This document shows positions 25,990 through 33,831 of a DNA stretch of 64,000 nt, in pieces. The position numbers were made by a program, and so were the translations under genes. The stretch is from assembly GCF_001623525.1 (NCBI RefSeq), contig NZ_CP015225.1:1364001-1428000 (forward strand), written 5' to 3'. The notes beneath the pieces were generated by a model. It did no database searches and was not told the DNA's origin. It was given only the letters and a program-made list of their open reading frames with translations. Numbering within the stretch: the first letter of the stretch is position 1; every line of letters starts with the position of its first letter. Source of the stretch: Pseudomonas fluorescens (GTDB taxonomy: Bacteria; Pseudomonadota; Gammaproteobacteria; Pseudomonadales; Pseudomonadaceae).

Positions 25990-27273
25990 TCAAGCGGTTC
26001 CCGGCTCCAGCACTTCCACCTGGGTCGGTACGTAGTGCTGCAAAGCCTCGAAGTCGGCGCGAAGTACCTTTGGGTCTGCGTTATACAAAGTCAGGATGCC
26101 GGCGGTATCGGCCAGGGACCGGGAGTCCACCACCATTCCGGGGGCGACCCGCCAGTCGATGTCGTAGATACTGGAAATGGGGGGCTCGTTGAGCTGGCTG
26201 ATCCGGCCTTTGCGCAAGGGCAACAAGGCGGACACCACGTTGTTCTTCTCGTTGGGCTTGATGGCATCGAGAGCTGCGACGCCGGCTGTGAGGTAGAGAT
26301 TGGCGTCGATCAGGTTGATGTCGCTGTTTTTCTCGTGGTACGGCACCCCGATGCCGCCAGGTACGCGTGCGGCAATTTCCAGGAACACCGGATAACCGCG
26401 CTTGCGGTCCACGAAGACCTCGTGGTGCGTCGAACCGTTGCGAAAGTTCAGGGCCGCAATCACGTCCCGATTGAATGCCTCCAGGGTCGCCTTGAGCGTG
26501 GGGTCGGCCACGGGAATCACGCTCAAGGGCTTGCCCTGGACGAAGTCAAAGTTGGTGCAACCCAGTTCCAGCACACCGCAGTAGCGGATTTGACCGTCGA
26601 CCACAAACGAGTCGCATTGGAACATGTCGCCGTCAATGAACTCGTCCACCTCGTAATCAAAATGATACGGCGAGGCCAGCACTTGTTCGCGGGCCTTGAT
26701 GAATTCGGCCTCGCTGCGAATGATCGACACCTCGAAACTGCCCGCTGCGTTCACCGGCTTCAGGACCAGGGGCAAGCCCAATCGCGCCGTCAGCTCGGCG
26801 TAGTAAGCCTGCGGCTCAGCCGATAGCCGTACGTGATCCAGTGGCACAAACTCGGGAATGCGTATCCCCTTCTGGCTGACGGCATGTTTCATCAGCACTT
26901 TGTCGCGAAAGTTCGCCACGATCGCCTGTGTATCCCCCTCTAATCCGAACTCCTCGCGCAACTGAGCCGCCAGTTCAACATGGCACTCTTCCTGGCAGAA
27001 AATACGCAATGACGAAGTATTGCCCTGCACGGCTCGCAGCTCATCGCTGATGATGCTGCGACATTGGTCATGGTCCAGCAGCGGACGGATGTTGCGCTGC
27101 AGGTCGGCATCGACGCGCACAACCTGTGAGACATTACGCTCGAGCGCGGGCGGCAGGACGTCGGCATGATAGGCGATCAGCACTGTCCGGCAATCTCGAC
27201 CCAGCGTCTGCAACGCCTTCTCGGAGGCAAAGTTAAGGTAATGGGGCGTCAGGAAAACGATGGTCTGGATCAT
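25990..27273 (-). CDS. ATP-grasp ligase
   Basis: The product has 427 residues. The ATP-grasp core spans about 125-330: RDKVLMKHAV at the start, LPLVLKPVNAAGSFEVSII (the nucleotide-binding Lys and flexible loop), YEVDEFIDGDMFQCDSFV, and the Mg-binding region PVFLEIAARVPGG. It resembles carboxylate-amine ligases that form amide bonds from an acyl phosphate, as in dipeptide and small-peptide antibiotics. It may join two amino-acid-derived parts of the cluster product. It starts at ATG 27273, ten bases after the TauD-type gene. Confidence 0.92.
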   Translation of the reverse strand: MIQTIVFLTPHYLNFASEKALQTLGRDCRTVLIAYHADVLPPALERNVSQVVRVDADLQRNIRPLLDHDQCRSIISDELRAVQGNTSSLRIFCQEECHVELAAQLREEFGLEGDTQAIVANFRDKVLMKHAVSQKGIRIPEFVPLDHVRLSAEPQAYYAELTARLGLPLVLKPVNAAGSFEVSIIRSEAEFIKAREQVLASPYHFDYEVDEFIDGDMFQCDSFVVDGQIRYCGVLELGCTNFDFVQGKPLSVIPVADPTLKATLEAFNRDVIAALNFRNGSTHHEVFVDRKRGYPVFLEIAARVPGGIGVPYHEKNSDINLIDANLYLTAGVAALDAIKPNEKNNVVSALLPLRKGRISQLNEPPISSIYDIDWRVAPGMVVDSRSLADTAGILTLYNADPKVLRADFEALQHYVPTQVEVLEPGTA

Positions 27274-27282
27274 AGTAGTGCC

Positions 27283-28140
27283 TCACTGGAAGTCGACGTT
27301 CATGCGATAGAGAAGGCGCGCATCGGCGCCCCCTTCACTTTTGGGTATTGGCGGACCTTTATGCAGCGTTGAGAGGTTGTCCCAGATGACGATGTCGCCT
27401 GGGCGGTAGGCATGCCGATAGCGCGGTGCGTGCTGGACAAGGAAGTCGACCAGGCTGTCGAGAATGCGATGGGACAGTGCAGGCGTTACCCCTTCTATTT
27501 GCATGGCCGTTGCAGCCGGTGCATACAGCGACGCCGTGCAGGCGAGCGGGTGTTGGTACACCAGGGGGTGGACCACGGTGTTTTCCAGTGCGCCAGCCTC
27601 CTGGGAATTGAGCTGTTGCACCGCTGCATCGGCATTGCGCAGCGCGTCGCGATTGCCGAAACGATGGTGAATCCGCAGGTTTTCCAGGTCGAGACCTTTC
27701 AGATACGGCGGGCAACCTGGGCTTTCCAGCCACTGGCGAACCTGCTGCAGGCCTGCGACACAATCGATGAATTGGGTCTCGCCGTGTTGGTCGGGTACAC
27801 GTACCGACAGCAGTGACGTGAACACCGTGTTCGCCGATTTGTACGACATGTCCGTGTGCCAATACCCTCCTCCTTCATGCACGCCCAAGGCCTGGCCGTC
27901 CCGATGGAGATTGGTCACAGTCAGCACTTCCCGATAATCCTCGAGGCAGTACTTGGCCAACACATGATGGACAGGCGAGCCCAGCCTGCGCATCAACTGC
28001 ACATAAGGGGCGACGCTGACGTCCTGGTTGGCGATGACCAGTACCTTGGCCTGGGCGATGGCCTGCTTGAGCGCCGCTGCCGACTGACCGAGCACGTCGC
28101 CAATGTCCAGGCGTAGCGGCTGGAACATCCTCACGCCCAT
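27283..28140 (-). CDS. TauD/TfdA-family Fe(II)/2-oxoglutarate dioxygenase
   Basis: The enzyme has 285 residues from ATG 28140; a second ATG lies at 28128. The iron-binding triad is visible: H95-x-D97 in GGYWHTDMSYK and a distal His near residue 260 in WDNLSTLHKGPP, followed by the 2-oxoglutarate-binding Arg near 275-279 (ARLLYR). All catalytic residues are present, so it should hydroxylate, desaturate or otherwise oxidise an amino-acid-like substrate. The start overlaps the 3' end of the FAD oxidoreductase by ten bases, so the two are co-translated. Confidence 0.92.
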   Translation of the reverse strand: MGVRMFQPLRLDIGDVLGQSAAALKQAIAQAKVLVIANQDVSVAPYVQLMRRLGSPVHHVLAKYCLEDYREVLTVTNLHRDGQALGVHEGGGYWHTDMSYKSANTVFTSLLSVRVPDQHGETQFIDCVAGLQQVRQWLESPGCPPYLKGLDLENLRIHHRFGNRDALRNADAAVQQLNSQEAGALENTVVHPLVYQHPLACTASLYAPAATAMQIEGVTPALSHRILDSLVDFLVQHAPRYRHAYRPGDIVIWDNLSTLHKGPPIPKSEGGADARLLYRMNVDFQ

Positions 28141-29300
28141 GACCGCAGTCCTTCTCGCAGCGATATGGCGGCACTCATTTCTGCAGCTGCCGGCACCATC
28201 GTGTTGATCGACGCATAACCTGAGGCAGCACCCGCGAAATACAGGCCCGCGACAGGGCTTTTCCCATCCTGGTGACAGGTAAAGCCGGTTTGCTGGTTGA
28301 GCAGTTGCGGCCAGTCGGTGGCGGGCAGTTGTGCGGTGACGCCGATGGCCGAAACAAGGCATTGCTCCTTCGCCGACACATCCAAATGCAACTCATGCCC
28401 GTCGAATGCCTGGGCGACGACCAATCGACCCGCCTCTTGAGCCTTGCGACAGGAAGCCTGGAGCAGCGGATGGCCGTTGAGTGACGCCGGAAGGTCCATG
28501 ACGACCTTGTCGCCATCCTGGTGAATGCTGTTGTAGGCATGTAACCAGATATTGGCCCGGCCCGTGCTGCTGGCGCTGTTGAGCGGCCCTTGAAAGGAAC
28601 TGGACGAAGTCTTGGCAATCATTTCCAGCGTGCGCTGGCTCAGGGACCTGAGGGCAAAGCGATCATCGGTCTCTTGGGGGTATAGCCCCAGATAGGATTT
28701 GATCAGGATCGACACATTGCGGGCGAACGGCGCCAGGAGCAGTGCGATCTGGAACGCACTGTTGCCACTGCCGAAGATGACCACATCTTGCTGCAGGAAA
28801 CGATGAGCCTGGCCCCGCGCAACCATTTGATAGACGTCAAAGCAATTGAACCAATGGGCACTGGGCATTTCGAAGGGCGGCGCCTTCGGGCGAATCCCGG
28901 TTGCCAGGATAATCTGCTGTGCACGCAAGGAACGATGCTGGGAACCCGGGGCCAGGCTCACCTCGAACAGCCCCTGGACCTTGCTGACGGTGACCACCCG
29001 TTGCTGGATCTTGGTCAATTGCAAGGCTTCGAAGTTACTACGGATGTAGGCTGCGTATTCCTCACCGGTGGGGCTGACGCACAACTTGCGCATGAACCTT
29101 TGCAAGGGATAGGGCGCGCCTTCGATCTCCAGTTCATTGCAGTAGGACTGCAATGGATGATCGCCCATCATGCCCATGCACCCCCCGAATACATCGCTGA
29201 TGACAGCGACTTTCAGGCCCAGATCAATCAGCCGGATACACTCGCTAAGCCCTGCGGGACCGCCGCCTACGACAATGACGTCGAACACATGCTGCTCCAT
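28131..29300 (-). CDS. FAD-dependent oxidoreductase, thioredoxin-reductase/N-hydroxylase-like
   Basis: The protein has 389 residues from ATG 29300, with GGAGG nine bases before; an upstream frame to 29339 is less likely because it overlaps the aminotransferase. It has an N-terminal FAD motif VVGGGPAGLSECIRL, the ATGIRP hinge, a second nucleotide site IFGSGNSAFQIALLLA, and a C-terminal FAGAASGYASI. This two-dinucleotide-domain layout resembles flavin monooxygenases that act on amines and thioredoxin-reductase-like enzymes; no CxxC redox pair is seen. An N- or C-oxidation is inferred. Confidence 0.9.
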   Translation of the reverse strand: MEQHVFDVIVVGGGPAGLSECIRLIDLGLKVAVISDVFGGCMGMMGDHPLQSYCNELEIEGAPYPLQRFMRKLCVSPTGEEYAAYIRSNFEALQLTKIQQRVVTVSKVQGLFEVSLAPGSQHRSLRAQQIILATGIRPKAPPFEMPSAHWFNCFDVYQMVARGQAHRFLQQDVVIFGSGNSAFQIALLLAPFARNVSILIKSYLGLYPQETDDRFALRSLSQRTLEMIAKTSSSSFQGPLNSASSTGRANIWLHAYNSIHQDGDKVVMDLPASLNGHPLLQASCRKAQEAGRLVVAQAFDGHELHLDVSAKEQCLVSAIGVTAQLPATDWPQLLNQQTGFTCHQDGKSPVAGLYFAGAASGYASINTMVPAAAEMSAAISLREGLRSWA

Positions 29301-29301
29301 T

Positions 29302-30423
29302 TCAAAAACCCTCCAGGCGGACACAGGCTTGATCAACAATGGGTTTGGCTACCGAGAAAGAGAACCTGACATAGGTGGGGCATGGCCCCTGGTAGAAGGG
29401 CGTCGCGGGCAATGGCATGACCCCGCAACGAGCGGCCAGGTGTTGACTGAATTCAACGGGGGACAATAAAGGCGCCCGCCGTGAATAGTCAGCCATGATG
29501 TAATGGCCGCCCGCCGGTAACCGGACATCCAGCCCGGCAGCCATCAGCGCACCTGCCAGGCGATCACGTTTGTGCTTGTAGTGCTCACGCAAGCTGTCCA
29601 GTCGCCCGGCGGTCAACTCATCGAGCAAAACAGCAACGGCCGCCTGTATGGGGGTGGGTTGGCAATAGCTCAGGTAGAGATGGTGGGCATAGGCTCGCTC
29701 CATGAAGGTTGCCTGCGCGCATAACCAACCAATTCGCACGCCCGTCATGGACAACAACTTTGAAGCGCTGCCTGCCACCATCATGGGAATCTGCTGGCTG
29801 GGGTAGCGCGCCGGTGTGTCAGCGTCGTACTGATAGTGACGATAGGCTTCGTCGACAATCACCATGAAATCATGGTTTTTTGCCAGCGCCACCAGGTGCT
29901 GCCAATCATCAGCGGACATGCACCACCCTGTCGGGTTATGGGGCGTATTGAGCAGCAGTATGCGAACACCCGCGCGCAACTGCTGTTCGAGCAGTGCCCA
30001 ATCGGGGCCGATCGACTCCCCTACCGACAACGGCACTGCAACAAACTCCAACCCCAGCAACGTGGCCATTCCTGGGTAGTAGGGATAAAAGGGCTCAAAG
30101 AACGCGACCCGGCTGCCGTACTGCGTGGACGCTGCGTACAGGGCCAAGTACAAGGCCTCGGTACAGCCACTGGTTACCAGCACTTCGCTGTCGGGCGCAT
30201 AGCCGGCACTGTGGGCCGCAATGCTTTCGCGCAAAATCATTTCGCCGCGTGGGTCGGCGTACTGCCAGCCCGCCCTGACCTGGCGGGCCAACGCCGCATT
30301 CATGGCATTGTCAAACAGGGGTTCAGGAAGCCCTTGCGAAAGGTTCAGCGCTCCTGAGGATGCTGCATATGCACTGGCATCCCTGAAGGGCGCCACTCGA
30401 CCAATCAATGTCAAATCATCCAT
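29302..30423 (-). CDS. Class I/II PLP-dependent aminotransferase
   Basis: This 373-residue fold-type I enzyme has LNTPHNPTGW (about 155-165), the aspartate that binds the PLP ring nitrogen in VIVDEAYRHYQYD, the Schiff-base lysine in VAGSASKLLSMTGVRIGW (about 225) and the substrate-binding Arg in TYVRFSFSV. It resembles kynurenine/MalY-like aminotransferases. It starts at ATG 30423, 27 bp after the HDO gene, and its stop lies one base before the next start. In this cluster it could transaminate or oxidatively modify an amino-acid precursor. Confidence 0.93.
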   Translation of the reverse strand: MDDLTLIGRVAPFRDASAYAASSGALNLSQGLPEPLFDNAMNAALARQVRAGWQYADPRGEMILRESIAAHSAGYAPDSEVLVTSGCTEALYLALYAASTQYGSRVAFFEPFYPYYPGMATLLGLEFVAVPLSVGESIGPDWALLEQQLRAGVRILLLNTPHNPTGWCMSADDWQHLVALAKNHDFMVIVDEAYRHYQYDADTPARYPSQQIPMMVAGSASKLLSMTGVRIGWLCAQATFMERAYAHHLYLSYCQPTPIQAAVAVLLDELTAGRLDSLREHYKHKRDRLAGALMAAGLDVRLPAGGHYIMADYSRRAPLLSPVEFSQHLAARCGVMPLPATPFYQGPCPTYVRFSFSVAKPIVDQACVRLEGF

Positions 30424-30450
30424 GACTTCCCGCCCCCTTGTATTGATTGG

Positions 30451-31161
30451 TCAGGCGTGAGTGGCTATTCGGTTGAGTCCTTGCCAGAAACGGGTCAACA
30501 AGTTCAGTACATCGGCAGCGCCCTCCAGAATATTGTTGCCGTTGTCAGTGTCCCGGGCCGCCTCCATGACCGCGTCACTGATCCATTGCACATGATCGGT
30601 TTCTACCAGCATGTGCAGATAGAAATAGGTGAAATCTTCGTGTTTCCACCCGCTGTAGAGGCGGAAGCCTTCGTACAGGTTGGCGATCATCGGAAAGCCG
30701 AACTCTTCGATAACGTAATGAGCACCAATGGCATGCTCTGTCGAACCCTCGAGGAAAATTCGACGCAGGCCATCGACCAACTCACTGGCTTCGGGAATAT
30801 ATTCAACCTTCTTCCAGTCATCCAACGTGATGCCAACGCCGGCAAGTACACGCTCGAACATGATGAAGTGTGCCTCGCCTACCCCATCGCCCAGCTCGGA
30901 CACGACCGTGCGCGCCAGCTTCATCCGAATCACTTCGCTGTCGGTGCGGTGCGAGGTACCCGCCAGGATCTGGGGGAACGTACGAATGTAATAAAAGTAC
31001 TGCTGGAACACTTTCTTCAGCGTTGCCTTGGGCAGCGGTGCCTGTCGAAAGGTTTTATAGAACGCATTGGTGTTGATCCCCGAAGCCGTGATCATTCCTT
31101 TAATCGAATGAATGATTTGCTCACCCGTGAGATAGCCTTGTTCCATTTGCTGAGCCGGCAT
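30451..31161 (-). CDS. Haem-oxygenase-like di-iron oxidase (HDO), first gene of the cluster
   Basis: This all-helical 236-residue protein of the iron-containing redox enzyme family starts at ATG 31161, with a G-rich motif just upstream; a TTG at 31173 is less likely. Probable metal ligands are E89 (VVSELGDG), H98 (GEAHF), E152 (YVIEEFG), and H183-x3-E187-x2-H190 (LHMLVETDHVQW). HDOs carry out N-oxygenation, C-C cleavage, decarboxylation or nitrile formation on amino-acid substrates, in natural products such as azomycin. The reaction here is unknown. Confidence 0.88.
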   Translation of the reverse strand: MPAQQMEQGYLTGEQIIHSIKGMITASGINTNAFYKTFRQAPLPKATLKKVFQQYFYYIRTFPQILAGTSHRTDSEVIRMKLARTVVSELGDGVGEAHFIMFERVLAGVGITLDDWKKVEYIPEASELVDGLRRIFLEGSTEHAIGAHYVIEEFGFPMIANLYEGFRLYSGWKHEDFTYFYLHMLVETDHVQWISDAVMEAARDTDNGNNILEGAADVLNLLTRFWQGLNRIATHA

Positions 31162-31173
31162 AGATCCCCCCAA

Positions 31174-31461
31174 ATACGATAAGGTAGCTTGGATGGCCGC
31201 GACGGAATGTCGCTGCGCGTTTCAGATAGTAAACAAGCAATTCACGCAAACAAATTAATACTTTTAATCGAAGGCGTTCCGAACAATAGATTTATTTTTA
31301 AACATGAAAATCGTGATATTAATTCCATTTAGAATCAATTGATTATGAGTTGGTATTATTTTATCGCACAAAAATAGAGCATTATCTTTTTTTTGCACCA
31401 GCAAGATGCATGTCGGGCGCTAAGCTCAAATTAAATCACCCCGATTTGGAAGTCTTCTATA
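31174..31461. promoter_or_regulatory. AT-rich divergent control region
   Basis: The 288 bp between the HDO gene (minus) and the XRE-cupin regulator (plus) is far more AT-rich than the genes around it. It includes runs such as TTTATTTTTAAA and TTATCTTTTTTTT. An inverted repeat AAATC-N5-GATTT lies about 25 bp before the regulator start. It very likely carries both promoters and the regulator's binding sites. Confidence 0.55.
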
Positions 31462-32019
31462 GTGAACAATCAACCCATTGACATCGCATTCACCATCAAA
31501 GCCGAGCGAGCCGCCCGGGAATGGTCCATCGGCGAGCTCGCCCAGCTATCCGGCGTATCGAAGGCAATGATCAGCAAAATTGAAAACGCACAGGTCAGCC
31601 CGACGTCGACGATCCTGGGCCGGTTGTCGGGAGCTTTCGGCTTGCCCCTCTCCACCCTGTTGCATCGAGCCGAGGGACGCTCGGGACTTCTGTCAAGGGC
31701 GGCGGAGCAACCGCGTTGGGTAGACCCGGAAACTGGCTACGCGCGCCAGCAAGTCTCCCCGCGGGAGGGCTGGCCACTGGAGCTCATCAGTGTGCAACTG
31801 CCTGCGGGCGTGCGTATCAGCTACCCGGCCACGGCCTATGCGTTCCTTCATCAGCAGGTGTGGGCCACGCAAGGCACGCTGACGTTTACCAAAGGCACCA
31901 CCACCTACATCCTGGAGCAAGGCGACTGCTTGCAATTGGGGCTGCCTGAAGAAGCCTGCACGTTCGAAAACGCCACAGCGCAAGTGTGCGAATACGTCAT
32001 AGCCCTGATTCGCAAGTAG
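31462..32019 (+). CDS. XRE-family regulator with cupin domain
   Basis: The product has 185 residues from GTG 31462. The N-terminal helix-turn-helix (about 10-65) reads WSIGELAQLSGVSKAMISKI, and the C-terminal cupin (about 105-180) includes AYAFLHQQVWATQGTLTFT and YILEQGDCLQLG. Such regulators sense a small ligand in the cupin and often control adjacent amino-acid or export genes. It is divergent from the eight-gene HDO cluster, its most likely target. The nine-gene operon at 32,443 begins 420 bp downstream and could also be regulated. Confidence 0.92.
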   Translation: MNNQPIDIAFTIKAERAAREWSIGELAQLSGVSKAMISKIENAQVSPTSTILGRLSGAFGLPLSTLLHRAEGRSGLLSRAAEQPRWVDPETGYARQQVSPREGWPLELISVQLPAGVRISYPATAYAFLHQQVWATQGTLTFTKGTTTYILEQGDCLQLGLPEEACTFENATAQVCEYVIALIRK

Positions 32020-32091
32020 CAACCGCCCCTTCAGTGCCCGCCTGCACACCGACCGCACCATCCAGACGTTCATCCAGGGGGCGAGCGCACG

Positions 32092-32300
32092 GCATTCGCG
32101 CAATATGCCTATGACTTCGCAGCGCCTGGCGTTCCAGGCCTGAAGGCATCGCTGATGTACCTCAAGGGCGACAATATCCAGACGGCCAGCGGCCAGGATG
32201 CCGGTGAATGGGAACGGGATATTTCCTTGGACTATGTGATCCAGCGCTTTGATCGGGAGGTCAATCTCCGCGCAAGAAGCCGGAGTGTCCCGATGCCAGA
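32092..32300 (+). pseudogene. oprD-like: OprD-family porin remnant (3' part)
   Basis: From 32092 the plus strand encodes YAYDFAAPGVPGLKASLMYL, then KGDNIQTASGQ and EWERDISLDYVIQ, which closely resembles the C-terminal strands of OprD-type porins. The porin's usual ending cannot be followed after about 32300, and no start or upstream body exists. It is a leftover of a deleted porin gene between the regulator and the nine-gene operon, and marks this point as a past insertion or deletion junction. Confidence 0.75.
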
Positions 32301-32442
32301 GGTATCGCTAAGCGCTGGCATTCCTTGTATCTGGCCGAACCGACGCCTCTTAAACAAATTTTTAAGAAAAAAGGTGGACTTTTAAAAACCTGCTACATTC
32401 GAGTGTGAGATGGATTCTCACAGACATCAGGAAGGTACAGGG
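32301..32442 (+). promoter_or_regulatory. Promoter/operator of the nine-gene operon
   Basis: An extended -10 (TGCTACATT, 32391-32399) lies in an AT-rich tract. A perfect dyad follows at 32404-32422 (TGTGAGA-TGGAT-TCTCACA), where it would overlap the transcription start. The gene start at 32443 is preceded by GGAAGG. The dyad is a likely repressor site. Confidence 0.5.
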
Positions 32443-33384
32443 ATGACCAATTTCGACGCTGCCGCAGGCATCAGCGTGACGGAGCTCAACACCTTGTTGG
32501 GCGAGTATTACCAGAACGCCCCCAGCACTAATGACCCATTCAAGGGCAGCCTGCCCAAAACCCTGCCAGACCTCGGAGCAGTGACGCTGACTTGGGATGT
32601 CGGTGCTGCGCCTAGCCTTGCTTTCGGTCCTCCCTCCCCGGCTATCTGGAATGCCGCGCTTGCGCCGAACGGCGAAACCAATGGGTCCCAGAGCATCCCT
32701 TTGCCCAGTTTGCCAATGGTCCAACTCACCTTGCCGATGCTGACGGCCAGCTACACGCTGGGTAGTGCGCCCGCGGTAGGCGGTACCGCCCCGAGCGTAG
32801 TGGTCTACGCCACGCTCACCTTTACGCCGGGAACACTGGCACTCGACTTGGTGGCAGTGTCATTGGACGAGAGCAAATTCTCCGCGTGGGACATAGCCAT
32901 ATTCAATCTGATGCTGTTGCCGCAGATATTCACCTCTGCTAATCAGATGCTGGCCCTCGTGCACCTGCCCAACCTCGATTGGAACGGGGTGACACTCAAC
33001 CCTGTACAGCTGCAACTCACTGCAAGCTATTTGCTCGGTGCGACGACGCTGACCACCAACACCAATGCGCTGGATATCGACGGAGTAACCTGGCCCACCG
33101 ATCCGGTGTTCGTGATCGCCAGCAATGCGCTGATCAACACGGCAATGGCTGTTTTCTTGAAGCCTTACCAGGGGTATCCGTTCTCCGACAGCGGCGACTT
33201 CAAGAAACTGGCCGATTGGAGCTACAACGGCTCGATCTCCTCGCTCTCGGCCACAGTCAAGCAGGTGGCCCCCTTGACCATCAATGCCCAGTTGAGCGCT
33301 TCGCTCAATGCGCAGGCCACCCTCACGACGGCGGGCATGGCCCTGGCGGCGGCAGGTTGTGCCCTCGGTGCGGCCCTGCTGTAA
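32443..33384 (+). CDS. Beta-rich protein of unknown function (operon gene 1)
   Basis: The product has 313 residues from ATG 32443. The opening FDAAAGISVTELNTLLGEYY forms an amphipathic helix; the rest is alternating hydrophobic/polar strands (VVYATLTFTPGTLALDLVAV). The C-terminus is Ala/Leu-rich (AGMALAAAGCALGAALL), which could be a hydrophobic helix. No signal peptide is visible. The long amphipathic strands preceded by an 'is...LN' helix resemble TULIP-type lipid-binding proteins such as the P47/OrfX group. This is a stylistic similarity, not a demonstrated match. The next gene follows after 29 bp. Confidence 0.75.
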   Translation: MTNFDAAAGISVTELNTLLGEYYQNAPSTNDPFKGSLPKTLPDLGAVTLTWDVGAAPSLAFGPPSPAIWNAALAPNGETNGSQSIPLPSLPMVQLTLPMLTASYTLGSAPAVGGTAPSVVVYATLTFTPGTLALDLVAVSLDESKFSAWDIAIFNLMLLPQIFTSANQMLALVHLPNLDWNGVTLNPVQLQLTASYLLGATTLTTNTNALDIDGVTWPTDPVFVIASNALINTAMAVFLKPYQGYPFSDSGDFKKLADWSYNGSISSLSATVKQVAPLTINAQLSASLNAQATLTTAGMALAAAGCALGAALL

Positions 33385-33413
33385 CCCTCAAATTCCTTGC
33401 CGGAGCAACGCCC

Positions 33414-33809
33414 ATGTCGAGCATGTTTGATTACGATGTTTCCATCAGTCCTTCGCCCGCCGAAATCGATCTGACCGTGGCAGTCGATGGCGTCGCTATC
33501 AGCGCGACGATAACGTCGGTACCGTCGCTGACGTTTAAATTGACGCCGACAGGAAACCTGGTCCAGAAGATTCTGTCCGCGGTTGCCTATCCCATTGCGA
33601 CCCTCATCGCCGCAGAGGTCAAGGACAAACCCAAGGACGCGTTGCAAGGCAAAGTCGAGCCCATCGGCTCTGTGCCCAACTACGATACCAATGGTATCCG
33701 CATCGCCCCCAGCGCTCTGACCTTGGGTAGCGTCAACATCGGCGATAGCCCGATGTTGAAAATCGTCGCGACACTGGCGATCACCACTCCTCCCTCTACC
33801 AGCGTCTGA
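33414..33809 (+). CDS. Small beta-rich protein (operon gene 2)
   Basis: This 131-residue protein from ATG 33414 with CGGAG upstream repeats the same style: DYDVSISPSPAEIDLTVAVD, a short amphipathic helix (LVQKILSAVAYPIATLIAAE), then strands ending LKIVATLAITTPP. It looks like half of the fold seen in its neighbours and might pair with gene 1 or gene 3. I do not recognise the family. Confidence 0.7.
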   Translation: MSSMFDYDVSISPSPAEIDLTVAVDGVAISATITSVPSLTFKLTPTGNLVQKILSAVAYPIATLIAAEVKDKPKDALQGKVEPIGSVPNYDTNGIRIAPSALTLGSVNIGDSPMLKIVATLAITTPPSTSV

Positions 33810-33831
33810 TCTGCCTACGAGAGCGCATCGC

